64,000 nucleotides of DNA, from contig NZ_JABKDE010000010.1 of assembly GCF_013623835.1 (NCBI RefSeq), forward strand, positions 62,001 through 126,000. The letters run 5' to 3'. This DNA comes from Brevibacterium oceani (GTDB taxonomy: Bacteria; Actinomycetota; Actinomycetes; Actinomycetales; Brevibacteriaceae). Below are positions 10,825 to 19,248 of the stretch, piece after piece. Position numbers and translations under genes: made by a program. Under the pieces are notes generated by a model. It saw only the letters and a program-made list of their open reading frames with translations. It had not been told where the DNA came from and did no database searches. Numbering within the stretch: the stretch's first letter is position 1; the number at the start of each line of letters is the position of its first letter.

Positions 10825-11772
10825 ATGAAGAAGTCAGTCGGTGCGTTCGTATCGGTGCTTGTCGTGGGATCGTTGGCGCTGGGCGGGTGCGGCAGCTCCG
10901 CCGCCGATGAGGCAGACGAATCGGCAACGATCACCGTGCCGACAGGTCGGGGCGAGGTCGAGGTTCCGAAGGATGCGAAGCGGATCGTGGCGATCAACGC
11001 GGCTGCTGCCGACACGGCCGCAGCGCTGGGTCGCAAGCCGGTCGCAGTCGCGGGGGTAGTGGCCACCGGATCGAACGGACTCTATCCCTGGGAGCAGGAC
11101 CTCCTCGGCGATGTCGCCGATGACTCGCTCGTCGACGGGCAGTCGTTCGCGGTCAACGTCGAGAACGTCGCCGATCTCGAGCCCGACCTCATCCTGGCAG
11201 CACCGTGGAATGTCACCGACGATTCGGTGTACAAGCAGCTCTCGGCCATCGCCCCGATCGTCACACCGGATTCCGATGCGGCCAACCCTGACTGGGACGA
11301 CACCGCGAAGGCAGTCGGCACGGCACTCGGAAAGGACAAAGAGGTCGATGATCTCATCGACAAGACGAAGCACGACCTTGAGTCCGCCGGTGACGAACTC
11401 GGCGTCACGGGTAAGACGTACCAGCTGATCTCCCCGCAGAAGGGCGATATCTACTTCGGCAACGCGAAGCCGCTCGAACTCTACGGACTCAAGCCCGGCA
11501 AACACCAGACGACCGACGAGGTCAACAACGCTGCGCTGTCCACGGAGAAGATGAACGAGCTCGATGCTGATTACCTCTTCATCTGGCCCCTCGACGATGA
11601 CGGCAAGAAGCTCGTCGAAGACAACCCTGCATATGAGGATCTGCCGTCGGTGAAGAACGACTCGGCGATGTTCATCGACGAGAACTTCGCCGCAGCGATC
11701 AACGCGGCGAGCCCCGCCAGCCTCGAATGGCTGAACACCGAGAGCGGCATCGAGGACATCCTCAAGAAGTGA
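10825..11772 (+). CDS. Iron-siderophore ABC transporter substrate-binding lipoprotein
   Basis: This is a FecB/FhuD-type periplasmic-binding-fold protein of 315 residues, lipid-anchored through a lipobox (LALGGC, Cys22). The fold begins at ITVPTGRGEVEVPKDAKRIV and continues with DLEPDLILAAPWN and the C-terminal NAASPASLEWL segment that usually contacts the permease. Control by iron is indicated by the IdeR box just upstream. No permease or ATPase gene is adjacent, so it must share a transporter encoded elsewhere. Confidence 0.94.
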   Translation: MKKSVGAFVSVLVVGSLALGGCGSSAADEADESATITVPTGRGEVEVPKDAKRIVAINAAAADTAAALGRKPVAVAGVVATGSNGLYPWEQDLLGDVADDSLVDGQSFAVNVENVADLEPDLILAAPWNVTDDSVYKQLSAIAPIVTPDSDAANPDWDDTAKAVGTALGKDKEVDDLIDKTKHDLESAGDELGVTGKTYQLISPQKGDIYFGNAKPLELYGLKPGKHQTTDEVNNAALSTEKMNELDADYLFIWPLDDDGKKLVEDNPAYEDLPSVKNDSAMFIDENFAAAINAASPASLEWLNTESGIEDILKK

Positions 11773-11888
11773 TCGGTCGCGGTCGCCGGTCGCACGCGGA
11801 ATAGAACTGTCGCGGTGGACTGTTGCCCTGGTCGGACGTTCTCTTCGCTGAGGGCGTCCGGCATCCACCGGTCGAAAGGCCCCGCACC

Positions 11889-12875
11889 GTGTCCGTTCCG
11901 CTGAATATCCTCGACCTCGTCTACATCCGCGACGGATCCACCGCTCGTGAGGCGATCGCGGAATCGATGACCTCGGCGAGGCTGGCCGACGAACTCGGAT
12001 ACACGCGGCTGTGGTTCGCCGAACACCACAACACAATGGGGCTGGCGGCCAGCGCCACGGCCCTGCTCATCTCGCAGGCCGCCTCGGTGACGGAGAAGAT
12101 CCGGGTCGGATCCGGCGGGGTGATGCTACCCAACCATGCCCCGCTCATGGTCGCCGAGCAGTACGGAACGCTGGCGAACATCCACGGTGACCGCATCGAC
12201 CTAGGCCTCGGCCGGGCGCCTGGCACGGACGCGATGACGGCGCAGGCGCTCGCCCGATCCTCGGCAGAACCGCAGGACTTCGCGCAGAACATCTACGACA
12301 TGCAGGGATGGTTCTCCGATACCGGGCAGGCCCACACCACTCCGATCAAGTCCGCCGTCTCGGCGGGGATGGACGTGCCGATTTGGGTGCTCGGATCGAC
12401 GATGAACGGAGCCTCGATCGCCGGCCAGCTCGGTCTGCCGTTCTCGCTGGCCTCGCACTTCGCGCCCGACCAGATCGACATCGCGATCAAGACGTACCGC
12501 GATTCCTTCACCACCGAGGCCCCGACCGCGCAGATCGACGAACCCTATGTCATGGCCGGAATCAACGTCATGGTCGCCGACACCGACGCCGAGGCGGCCC
12601 GCCAGGTCACCTCCGTCCAGCAGATGTTTAACGACATGCGCAGCGGGCGCAGGCGGTCGCTGCAGCCCCCGGTCGACCCGGCCGAGATTGCCGCGCAGGG
12701 CGGAACCAGCCCGATGCTGGCGATCAGCGCTGTCGGCTCCCCGGACACGGCGACCGCGCAGATGGCCGAGTTCGTTCAGCGCACCGGCGCCGATGAACTC
12801 ATCACCGTCACCTACGCCTATGATCCCGAGGTGCAGCGGCAGTCCCTGCGGCTGCTCGCCGACGCCTGGTTCTGA
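11889..12875 (+). CDS. LLM class flavin-dependent oxidoreductase
   Basis: This is a luciferase-like monooxygenase using reduced flavin. The TIM-barrel features are clear: ELGYTRLWFAEHHN, the GSGGVMLPNHAPL strand, and DLGLGRAPG. The family's 320-350-residue length fits the 328 residues read from GTG 11889. That start follows a short purine run and removes an implausible upstream extension. It lies 116 bases after the siderophore-binding gene and could be read from the same iron-regulated promoter, although the gap is long. The substrate cannot be predicted. Confidence 0.88.
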   Translation: MSVPLNILDLVYIRDGSTAREAIAESMTSARLADELGYTRLWFAEHHNTMGLAASATALLISQAASVTEKIRVGSGGVMLPNHAPLMVAEQYGTLANIHGDRIDLGLGRAPGTDAMTAQALARSSAEPQDFAQNIYDMQGWFSDTGQAHTTPIKSAVSAGMDVPIWVLGSTMNGASIAGQLGLPFSLASHFAPDQIDIAIKTYRDSFTTEAPTAQIDEPYVMAGINVMVADTDAEAARQVTSVQQMFNDMRSGRRRSLQPPVDPAEIAAQGGTSPMLAISAVGSPDTATAQMAEFVQRTGADELITVTYAYDPEVQRQSLRLLADAWF

Positions 12876-12911
12876 CGACGCCTGGTTCTGAGAGGCTCGG
12901 CAGTGTTCACC

Positions 12912-14438
12912 TCACGACGGGCGCGAAGTGATTCGAGCCGACACGATGATGACGATGCCTAACGCCAGCAATCCAGCGCTGATCGCCAGGGTGGGGGCGA
13001 CGTTCGAGCCGGAGACCGGCAGGTCGTCGCCGGGCCCGCCCGGTGACGTCGGAGACGGCGGGCCGGCCGTCGGCGGATCCGATGGTGGGTTCGACGGAGG
13101 ACCTGCCGTGGTCGGGGGCACCGGTGCCTCCGACGAGGTCGGCGGACCGGTTGGTGGCTCCGTCGTCGTGGATGGGTCTGTCGGCGGTTCGGACGTCGTC
13201 GGAGGATCCGTGGGTGGTTCGGATGTCGTCGGGGGATCTGTCGGCGGTTCGGAAGTCGTCGGAGGATCCGTGGGCGGTTCCGACGTTGTTGGCGGGTCGG
13301 TGGGTGGTTCGGATGTCGTCGGGGGATCGGTCGGCGGCTCCGACGTGGTCGGAGGGTCCGTTGGCGGTTCGGACGTCGTCGGCGGATCGGTCGGCGGTTC
13401 CTCACAGGTCGGCAGGACTCCCGTGAACGGATAGTTGTGGATTTCGCCGCCCTGACCACCCGAATCGTCGGAGGTCTGGACCAGGGTGCCGGCGGTGAAG
13501 AGGCGCCCGTTGAATCCTGCTGTGGCCAGTGTCGTCGTGTTCGACGGTGCGCCGGCCAATAGGCTTCCTTGGAATTGCGCCGGTCCGTGCATGGCGAAGG
13601 AATCGGCATTCGGCACGTTCCACAGCAGGCGGTCGCGGATCTGATTCCAGGGGTCCTGGTCGCTCAGGTCACCGCTGTAGGTGTTCACCGACACGTCGTC
13701 GCCGGTGAGGTTGATGAGGACGGTCGCATCCGCAGGAATGCCCGCGAAGGCGAATCCGACCGAACCGCCGCCGGGCGACTGCAGGGATGCGTCGGTTTCG
13801 AAGATCTGCAGATCGGACTCGCCATCGCCGTTGAACGTCACCGTCGAATCGGTGACTTCGACCGTCCCGTTCGCTGCCAGCGTCGCCAGGCACGTGCTCC
13901 GATTCGTCAGAACGTCATCGGCGTTGGCATAGTCGTCGACGGCTCCGGTATCGACGACGACCCGATCCCGAGCGGTACCGCCGCCGGTCTGCGATCCGGC
14001 GATGCGGATCACTCCGCCATCGGCAGCGAGAGTGTTCGAGGCTTCGACGTCCAGATTGCCGCCCACAGTGAGGTAGTCGCTGCCTTCAGGTGGTGAGACA
14101 CGCGATCCGACTCCGGCCAGACCGACATTGAAGATCCCTGCCGGGTCCTTGTCCAGTCTGAAACCACCGGGCGTGACGACTCTGCCCTCCATCTCGGCAG
14201 CCGCACCAGAGATGCTGATGCCCTGACCTGCATAGACATTGACCGCCTCATCGCGGTAGCCCTCGTCGACATCGCTGCCGGGAGGAGGGAACGTCCCCGG
14301 ACACCGTGAGCCCTCGCAAGGTCCCGGTCCGAAGTCGTCATCGACCGCCGAAGCGGGAGTCAGTCCGAAAGCGACGGTTCCCGCGCCGAGGGCCACGACA
14401 GCCGCGCTTGCCAACACCGTGGTCCTCAGCCTCGTCAT
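12912..14438 (-). CDS. Choice-of-anchor A family surface protein with Pro/Thr repeats
   Basis: A signal peptide (about residues 1-31, ending ASA) is followed by a choice-of-anchor A domain. Its usual ending is present: WNVPNADSFAMHG, then FQGSLLAGAP, NGRLFTAG and GGEIHNYPFTG. Seven near-identical PPTDPPTTSE decapeptides plus diverged units form a rigid stalk. The C-terminus carries LPVSG, a hydrophobic helix and a short RITSRPS tail, the layout of a sortase sorting signal. The protein is therefore predicted to be covalently anchored to peptidoglycan and to act as an adhesin or surface-matrix protein. It is a single-gene unit, convergent with the monooxygenase gene. No sortase gene is nearby. 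Confidence 0.88.
   Translation of the reverse strand: MTRLRTTVLASAAVVALGAGTVAFGLTPASAVDDDFGPGPCEGSRCPGTFPPPGSDVDEGYRDEAVNVYAGQGISISGAAAEMEGRVVTPGGFRLDKDPAGIFNVGLAGVGSRVSPPEGSDYLTVGGNLDVEASNTLAADGGVIRIAGSQTGGGTARDRVVVDTGAVDDYANADDVLTNRSTCLATLAANGTVEVTDSTVTFNGDGESDLQIFETDASLQSPGGGSVGFAFAGIPADATVLINLTGDDVSVNTYSGDLSDQDPWNQIRDRLLWNVPNADSFAMHGPAQFQGSLLAGAPSNTTTLATAGFNGRLFTAGTLVQTSDDSGGQGGEIHNYPFTGVLPTCEEPPTDPPTTSEPPTDPPTTSEPPTDPPTTSEPPTDPPTTSEPPTDPPTTSEPPTDPPTTSEPPTDPPTTSEPPTDPSTTTEPPTGPPTSSEAPVPPTTAGPPSNPPSDPPTAGPPSPTSPGGPGDDLPVSGSNVAPTLAISAGLLALGIVIIVSARITSRPS
13141..13400. repeat. Tandem 30-base coding repeat
   Basis: Units of 30 bases start at 13141, 13171 and every 30 bases to 13381, encoding the Pro/Thr stalk of the surface protein on the minus strand. 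Seven units (13201 onward) encode the same decapeptide with synonymous differences; the two at 13141 and 13171 are diverged. Copy number is likely variable between strains. Confidence 0.95.
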
Positions 14439-14508
14439 ACTGTCAGCCTAAGGCAGATGGTCCGGTGAAGATAGAGCCCTTCATGTCTTTCGCGTCCGGG
14501 CTGACCGC

Positions 14509-15450
14509 TCACTCCACCACGCGGACGAACTGCGACAGGCCGGTGTCCTCGGAGGCGAGGGCTCGTGCGGTGGCGAGGATCGTCGACTCCATCGCCGAGG
14601 CGGCCCTGGTCGCCCGCACGTCCGCGCGGGTGGCGAGGCTGACCGTGCGCGACAGGTGAGGGTCGGCCAGCGGCACCGAGGACAGCCGGGGACGATCGAC
14701 GAGCACCATTGCGGGCACGACGGCAACGCCCAGCCCGCGTTCGACGAAGCGCAGCACCGCATCCATCTCCGCGCCCTCGACGACGACGGTCGGGCTCAGC
14801 CCCGCTGATTCGAAGGCTGCCTCGGTGGCCTCCCGGAGGTCGTATCCGTGATGGAACAGGACCTGGGGGAGATCGGCCACCTCGGCGAGGGTGATGCGAT
14901 CCCTGCCCTTGAGTAGGTCGGAATCGGCGGCGGCGATGACCACGAGATCCTCGGCGAGGACCCCCTGCATGCGCAGTCGAGGCATCTGCGCGCTCGGCTC
15001 GAAGGTGCGGGTGATGAGCGCGAGATCGAGCCCGCCCGCAGCCAGCGCCTCGACGAGTTCGCGTGAGCCCTTCTCCATGAGTTCGAGCTCGATGCCGGGG
15101 TGCTCACGGTGGAAGCTGCTGATCGCCTCGGCGACGAGGCTCACGCACAGCGTCGGGGTCGCCCCCAGCCGGACCCGCCCGCGCCGCAGCCCGGCGAGCT
15201 CATCCATGTCACGGCGGACCGCCTCAGCGTCGGCGAGCATCCGCATGGCCGTCGGCAGCAGTGTCTTCCCGGCGTCGGTGAGCGTGATGTGCCCATGGGC
15301 ACGGTGGAAGAGCTCGGCGCCGAGCTCCTTCTCCAACGTCGAAATCTGCCGGCTCAATGATGGCTGTGCGAGGTGCAGGCTGGCGGCGGCCTTCGTGAAA
15401 TGGCCGGTGTCGGCCACCTCGATGAAGCTCGTCAGCTGGTCGAGGTTCAT
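14509..15450 (-). CDS. LysR family transcriptional regulator
   Basis: The N-terminal winged helix-turn-helix (MNLDQLTSFIEVADTGHF, then LHLAQPSLSRQISTLE) is followed by a type-2 periplasmic-binding-like effector domain; the 313-residue length is typical. It is divergent from the fumarate-reductase-like gene with a 100-base gap holding an inverted repeat of LysR type, so it most likely controls that gene and itself. The effector is unknown. Confidence 0.93.
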   Translation of the reverse strand: MNLDQLTSFIEVADTGHFTKAAASLHLAQPSLSRQISTLEKELGAELFHRAHGHITLTDAGKTLLPTAMRMLADAEAVRRDMDELAGLRRGRVRLGATPTLCVSLVAEAISSFHREHPGIELELMEKGSRELVEALAAGGLDLALITRTFEPSAQMPRLRMQGVLAEDLVVIAAADSDLLKGRDRITLAEVADLPQVLFHHGYDLREATEAAFESAGLSPTVVVEGAEMDAVLRFVERGLGVAVVPAMVLVDRPRLSSVPLADPHLSRTVSLATRADVRATRAASAMESTILATARALASEDTGLSQFVRVVE

Positions 15451-15477
15451 GTCTGTTCTCGGTGTGCACTCATGGCA

Positions 15478-15492
15478 ATAGCATATCGCTAT
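15478..15492. promoter_or_regulatory. Candidate LysR operator
   Basis: ATAGC-N5-GCTAT forms an interrupted inverted repeat that contains the T-N11-A signature of LysR sites (T at 15479, A at 15491). It lies between the divergent LysR and flavoprotein genes, 28 bases from the regulator start. Confidence 0.55.
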
Positions 15493-15550
15493 CGACTTAA
15501 CTTAAACAATGCATTGGACGTATGGAGAAGGCAAACCTAACGTAGAATTC

Positions 15551-17308
15551 ATGAACACCACACAGGGCGGAACCCGCCGGAAAGAACACTCGATCTCCAC
15601 CTCGGTGCTCGTCATCGGAACCGGAGGGTCGGGGCTGCGTGCCGCGATCGAAGTCGCCGAAGCCGGAGCCGACGTCCTCGCCGTGGGCAAGCGGCCCAAG
15701 GAAGACGCGCACACCTCGCTCGCGGCCGGCGGAATCAACGCGGCCCTGGCCACCGTCGACCCCGAGGACACGTGGCAGCAGCACGCGGCCGACACGATCA
15801 AGGAATCCTATGACCTCGCCAACCCCCGCACCGTCGAGATCGTCACCCAGGGAGCAGCCGAAGGCATCGCCGACCTGGAGCGATATGGAATGGACTTCGC
15901 GAAGGAGGACGACGGTCGGATCTCACAGCGCTTCTTCGGCGCCCACACCTGGCGTCGCACCGCTTTCGCCGGCGACTACACCGGGCTCGAGATCCAGCGC
16001 ACCCTCATTCATCGTGCCGAAGCCCTGAACATCCCCATCCTCGACCGCGTCTACATCACGAAGCTGCTCGTCGCCGACGGTCGCATCTTCGGCGCCTACG
16101 GCTTCGACGTCATCGACGGCACCGGCTACCGCATCCACGCCGACGCCGTCATCCTCGCCGCCGGCGGACACAACCGGATCTGGCGACGCACCTCCTCGCG
16201 CCGGGACGAGAACACCGGTGACTCCTTCCGCCTGGCCGTCGAGGCCGGCGCCCGACTGCGCGATGCCGAGCTCGTCCAGTTCCACCCCTCGGGCATCATC
16301 GAACCCGAGAACGCCGCCGGGACCCTGGTCTCCGAGGCGGCCCGCGGCGAGGGCGGCATCCTCCGCAACGGTCTGGGCGAGCGGTTCATGGAACGCTACG
16401 ACCCGCAGCGCATGGAACTGTCGACCCGCGACCGGGTGGCCTTGGCCGCCTACACCGAGATCGCCGAGGGGCGTGGAACGGAGAACGGCGGTGTGTGGCT
16501 CGACGTCTCCCACCTGCCCCGGGAGACGATCATGAACCGGCTGCCGCGCGTGTTCGCCACGCTCATGGAGACCCAGATGCTCGACATCACGCGCTCACCG
16601 ATCGAGATCGCGCCAACCGCGCACTACTCGATGGGCGGAGTGTGGGTCGACCCGGTCGACCACAGCACAGACGTCGAGGGGCTGTGGGCCATCGGCGAGG
16701 CCTCATCGGGGCTGCACGGGGCGAATCGGCTGGGCGGGAATTCGCTCATCGAACTCCTCGTCTTCGGTCGCATCGTCGGCCGGTCGGCGGTGGCGTACTC
16801 CGACGGGCTGGGGGCGCAGGTGCGGAGTCGGGATGCCGTCGCCGAGGCGCGGGCCGAGATCGATGATCTGCTGTCGTCCGAGGGAACGGAGAACGTCCGG
16901 GCTCTGCAGCGCGAGGTCCGCAACCTCATGACCGAGCACGCCGGAGTCGTCCGTGACGAGGCCGGACTGCAGGCCGGGCTGGAGAAGCTTGCGGCGATCG
17001 AGGCACGACTCGAACTCGTCGGCATCCACCCCGACATCGCCGGGTTCTCCGACCTCGCGCACGCCTTCGACCTCAAGTCCTCGGTGCTCGCGGCCCGGGC
17101 GACCATCGAGTGTGCGCTCGAGCGTCGGGAGACCCGTGGTTGCCACAACCGCAGCGACTACCCGGAACAGGACCCCGAGCTGCAGGTCAACCTCGTGTGG
17201 TCGCCGAGCACTGGGGTGGTCCGCGAATCGATTCCGCCGGTCGACCCCGAGGTCGAGGCACTCATGCACACCGGCGAGATCAGCCAGGAGGGCAAACTCG
17301 TCGAATAG
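15551..17308 (+). CDS. Fumarate reductase/succinate dehydrogenase-type FAD flavoprotein
   Basis: The FAD-binding motif VIGTGGSGLRAAIE is at the N-terminus, followed by the family's HTSLAAGGINAAL, FFGAHTWRRTAFAGDYTG, QFHPSGI and the C-terminal HYSMGGVWVD and GANRLGGNSL motifs. The C-terminal helical domain is present (RGCHNRSDYPEQD). Length is 585 residues from the ATG at 15551. There are no adjacent iron-sulfur or membrane-anchor subunits, so it is an orphan flavoprotein; an L-aspartate oxidase role is possible, but nadA/nadC are not adjacent. It is divergent from a LysR regulator that probably controls it. An in-frame ATG at 15509 is less likely. Confidence 0.85.
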   Translation: MNTTQGGTRRKEHSISTSVLVIGTGGSGLRAAIEVAEAGADVLAVGKRPKEDAHTSLAAGGINAALATVDPEDTWQQHAADTIKESYDLANPRTVEIVTQGAAEGIADLERYGMDFAKEDDGRISQRFFGAHTWRRTAFAGDYTGLEIQRTLIHRAEALNIPILDRVYITKLLVADGRIFGAYGFDVIDGTGYRIHADAVILAAGGHNRIWRRTSSRRDENTGDSFRLAVEAGARLRDAELVQFHPSGIIEPENAAGTLVSEAARGEGGILRNGLGERFMERYDPQRMELSTRDRVALAAYTEIAEGRGTENGGVWLDVSHLPRETIMNRLPRVFATLMETQMLDITRSPIEIAPTAHYSMGGVWVDPVDHSTDVEGLWAIGEASSGLHGANRLGGNSLIELLVFGRIVGRSAVAYSDGLGAQVRSRDAVAEARAEIDDLLSSEGTENVRALQREVRNLMTEHAGVVRDEAGLQAGLEKLAAIEARLELVGIHPDIAGFSDLAHAFDLKSSVLAARATIECALERRETRGCHNRSDYPEQDPELQVNLVWSPSTGVVRESIPPVDPEVEALMHTGEISQEGKLVE

Positions 17309-17314
17309 ACCTCC

Positions 17315-17387
17315 CCCTATTACTACCTGACGGCGGCCCAGCAACCTCGCGCGAGGGTGCGGGGCCGCCGTCAGGTAGCAAATAGGG
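17315..17387. repeat. Intergenic palindrome, family B, copy 2
   Basis: CTACCTGACGGCGGCCC (17323-17339) pairs with GGGCCGCCGTCAGGTAG (17362-17378). Outside these arms CCCTATT and AATAGGG also pair. It begins six bases after the flavoprotein stop codon and may serve as its terminator. Confidence 0.88.
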
Positions 17388-17466
17388 TGTTGGGGTTGTG
17401 TTTGGAGGTGTGAAGACCGCGTTAAGATCCGTCTCTCCGTGTCACCTGCGGCGGTGAGATGGACGC

Positions 17467-17529
17467 ATGTCACTCACCACATCACCGAGGCGGCCGATCG
17501 GCCGCCCGAACCCGGATGGCCGGTCATGA
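17467..17529 (+). CDS. Possible 20-residue leader ORF coupled to kdpA
   Basis: An ATG-initiated frame begins MSLTTSPRR, is Arg/Pro-rich and ends with TGA inside the kdpA start (ATGA overlap at 17526-17529). It occupies the place of kdpF, but is hydrophilic and does not resemble the membrane peptide KdpF. kdpA itself has only a weak ribosome site, so translation could be coupled. It may equally be a chance frame; there is no independent evidence of expression. Confidence 0.3.
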   Translation: MSLTTSPRRPIGRPNPDGRS

Positions 17530-19247
17530 GCTGGTTCATCGGGATCACGCAGATCCTCCTCGTCCTCGCACTTCTGGCCGCAGCCCATGTTCCGCTCGGC
17601 AACTACATGGCCCGCGTGTTCCTCTCGGAGGCCGACACTCGCGCCGAATCCGTCCTCTACCGTCTCACCGGCGTCGACTCGTCCTCGCAGCAGCGGTGGC
17701 GGACCTATTTCCTCTCGGTCCTCGGGTTCTCGGCCGTCTCCCTCGTCGTCCTCTTCGGACTGCTTCGCCTCCAACATCTCCTGCCGCTGTCGAACGGCAA
17801 GGCGGGTGTGCCCGTCGACCAGGCGATCAACACCGCGGTCTCGTTCGTCACGAACACGAACTGGCAGTCCTACTCGGGTGAGACGACGATGGGCTTCCTC
17901 GCCCAGATGGCCGGACTCGCGGTGCAGAACTTCGTGTCAGCGGCCGTCGGCATCGCCGTGGCCGTCGCCCTCATCCGCGGTCTCATGCGCTCGAACTCCC
18001 TGTTCATCGGCAACTTCTGGGTCGACCTCGCCCGCTCGACCCTGCGCATCCTGCTGCCGATCTCGGTGCTCTTCGCAATCATCTACATGGGCCTCGGCGT
18101 CATCGACAACCTCACCCCTGACCAGGTCGTCCACACCGTCACCGGAGGTGTGCAGACCATCCCCGGCGGGCCCGATGCCAGCCAGGAGGTCATCAAACAC
18201 CTCGGCACAAATGGCGGCGGCTTCTTCAACGCGAACTCGGCCCACCCGCTCTCGGCCCCGAGCGCACTGGTCAACCTCGCGAACATCTTCCTCATCCTCC
18301 TCATCCCCTCGGCACTGCCGCGCACCTTCGGCATCATGGTCGGAAGCCGCAGACAAGGATGGGCGATCCTCGCGGCCATGGCCACCTTCTTCGTCCTCTC
18401 CTTGGCCGCCGTCATCGCCCTCGAAACGACGACAACCAGCCCGGCCTCTCAGGCAGCCGGTGCTGCGATGGAAGGACGCGAGACCCGGTTCGGCATCATC
18501 CCCTCGGCGTTCTTCGCCGTGGCCACGACGCTGACCTCGACGGGCGCAATCGACTCGGCCCACTCGAGCTACTCGGGACTCGGGGGAGCGGTGCTCATGA
18601 TCAACATGATGATCGGCGAGATCGCCCCCGGCGGCGTCGGCTCTGGCCTCTATGGCATGCTCATCGTCGCGATCATCGCCGTCTTCGTCTGCGGACTCAT
18701 GGTCGGCCGCACGCCCGAATTCCTCGGCAAACGCATCGGCCGGACCGAGATCACCCTGGCCAGCACCTTCATCCTCGTCTCTCCGGCGCTCGCCCTGATC
18801 GGCACCGCGGTGGCCACGCTGTGGCCGGGCACGCTCGACTCGGTCCTCAACACCACCTCGGCGATCCAATCCGCCGGCCACGCAACCGCCCAAACCGCAG
18901 CCCAAGCCACCCAGCTCAACCCGCACGCCCTGTCCGAGATCCTCTACGCCTTCACCTCGGCGGCGAACAACAACGGATCGGCGTTCGCGGGCCTGAACGC
19001 GAACACCCCATTCTTCAATATCGCCCTGGCGATCGTCATGCTGTTCGGCCGCCTCGTGCCGATCGGCGCCGTGCTCGCGCTCGCCGGAGCGTTGGCGAAA
19101 CAGACCCCCGCCGAAACGAGCCCGGGCACCCTGCCCACCCACCGGCCCCTGTTCGTCGGGGTCGTCGTCGGCATCGGCTTCGTCATCAGCGCCCTCACCT
19201 TCCTCCCCGTGCTCGCACTGGGACCGATCAACGAAGGACTCATGTGA
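17526..19247 (+). CDS. kdpA: Potassium-transporting ATPase subunit KdpA
   Basis: This is the K+-channel-like membrane subunit of the high-affinity Kdp pump. Its 573 residues hold about ten membrane helices and the four degenerate selectivity-filter loops: [38 protein letters not shown] and [13 protein letters not shown] chose the ATG at 17526 because it aligns with the usual N-terminus ([12 protein letters not shown]); an upstream in-frame start adds 29 unlikely residues. It is the first structural gene of kdpABCDE, and the next gene starts two bases after its stop. Confidence 0.97.
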   Translation: MSWFIGITQILLVLALLAAAHVPLGNYMARVFLSEADTRAESVLYRLTGVDSSSQQRWRTYFLSVLGFSAVSLVVLFGLLRLQHLLPLSNGKAGVPVDQAINTAVSFVTNTNWQSYSGETTMGFLAQMAGLAVQNFVSAAVGIAVAVALIRGLMRSNSLFIGNFWVDLARSTLRILLPISVLFAIIYMGLGVIDNLTPDQVVHTVTGGVQTIPGGPDASQEVIKHLGTNGGGFFNANSAHPLSAPSALVNLANIFLILLIPSALPRTFGIMVGSRRQGWAILAAMATFFVLSLAAVIALETTTTSPASQAAGAAMEGRETRFGIIPSAFFAVATTLTSTGAIDSAHSSYSGLGGAVLMINMMIGEIAPGGVGSGLYGMLIVAIIAVFVCGLMVGRTPEFLGKRIGRTEITLASTFILVSPALALIGTAVATLWPGTLDSVLNTTSAIQSAGHATAQTAAQATQLNPHALSEILYAFTSAANNNGSAFAGLNANTPFFNIALAIVMLFGRLVPIGAVLALAGALAKQTPAETSPGTLPTHRPLFVGVVVGIGFVISALTFLPVLALGPINEGLM

Positions 19248-19248
19248 G

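Noticed and set aside
13141..13400. CRISPR-like array
   Set aside because: Units are contiguous coding repeats of the Pro/Thr stalk, without spacers.
15509..15550. Upstream ATG for the fumarate-reductase-like protein
   Set aside because: No ribosome site precedes it and the added residues lie within promoter-like DNA; ATG 15551 fits the family N-terminus.
17388..17525. ydaO-type c-di-AMP riboswitch before kdpA
   Set aside because: The space is barely sufficient and none of the conserved core motifs could be recognised.
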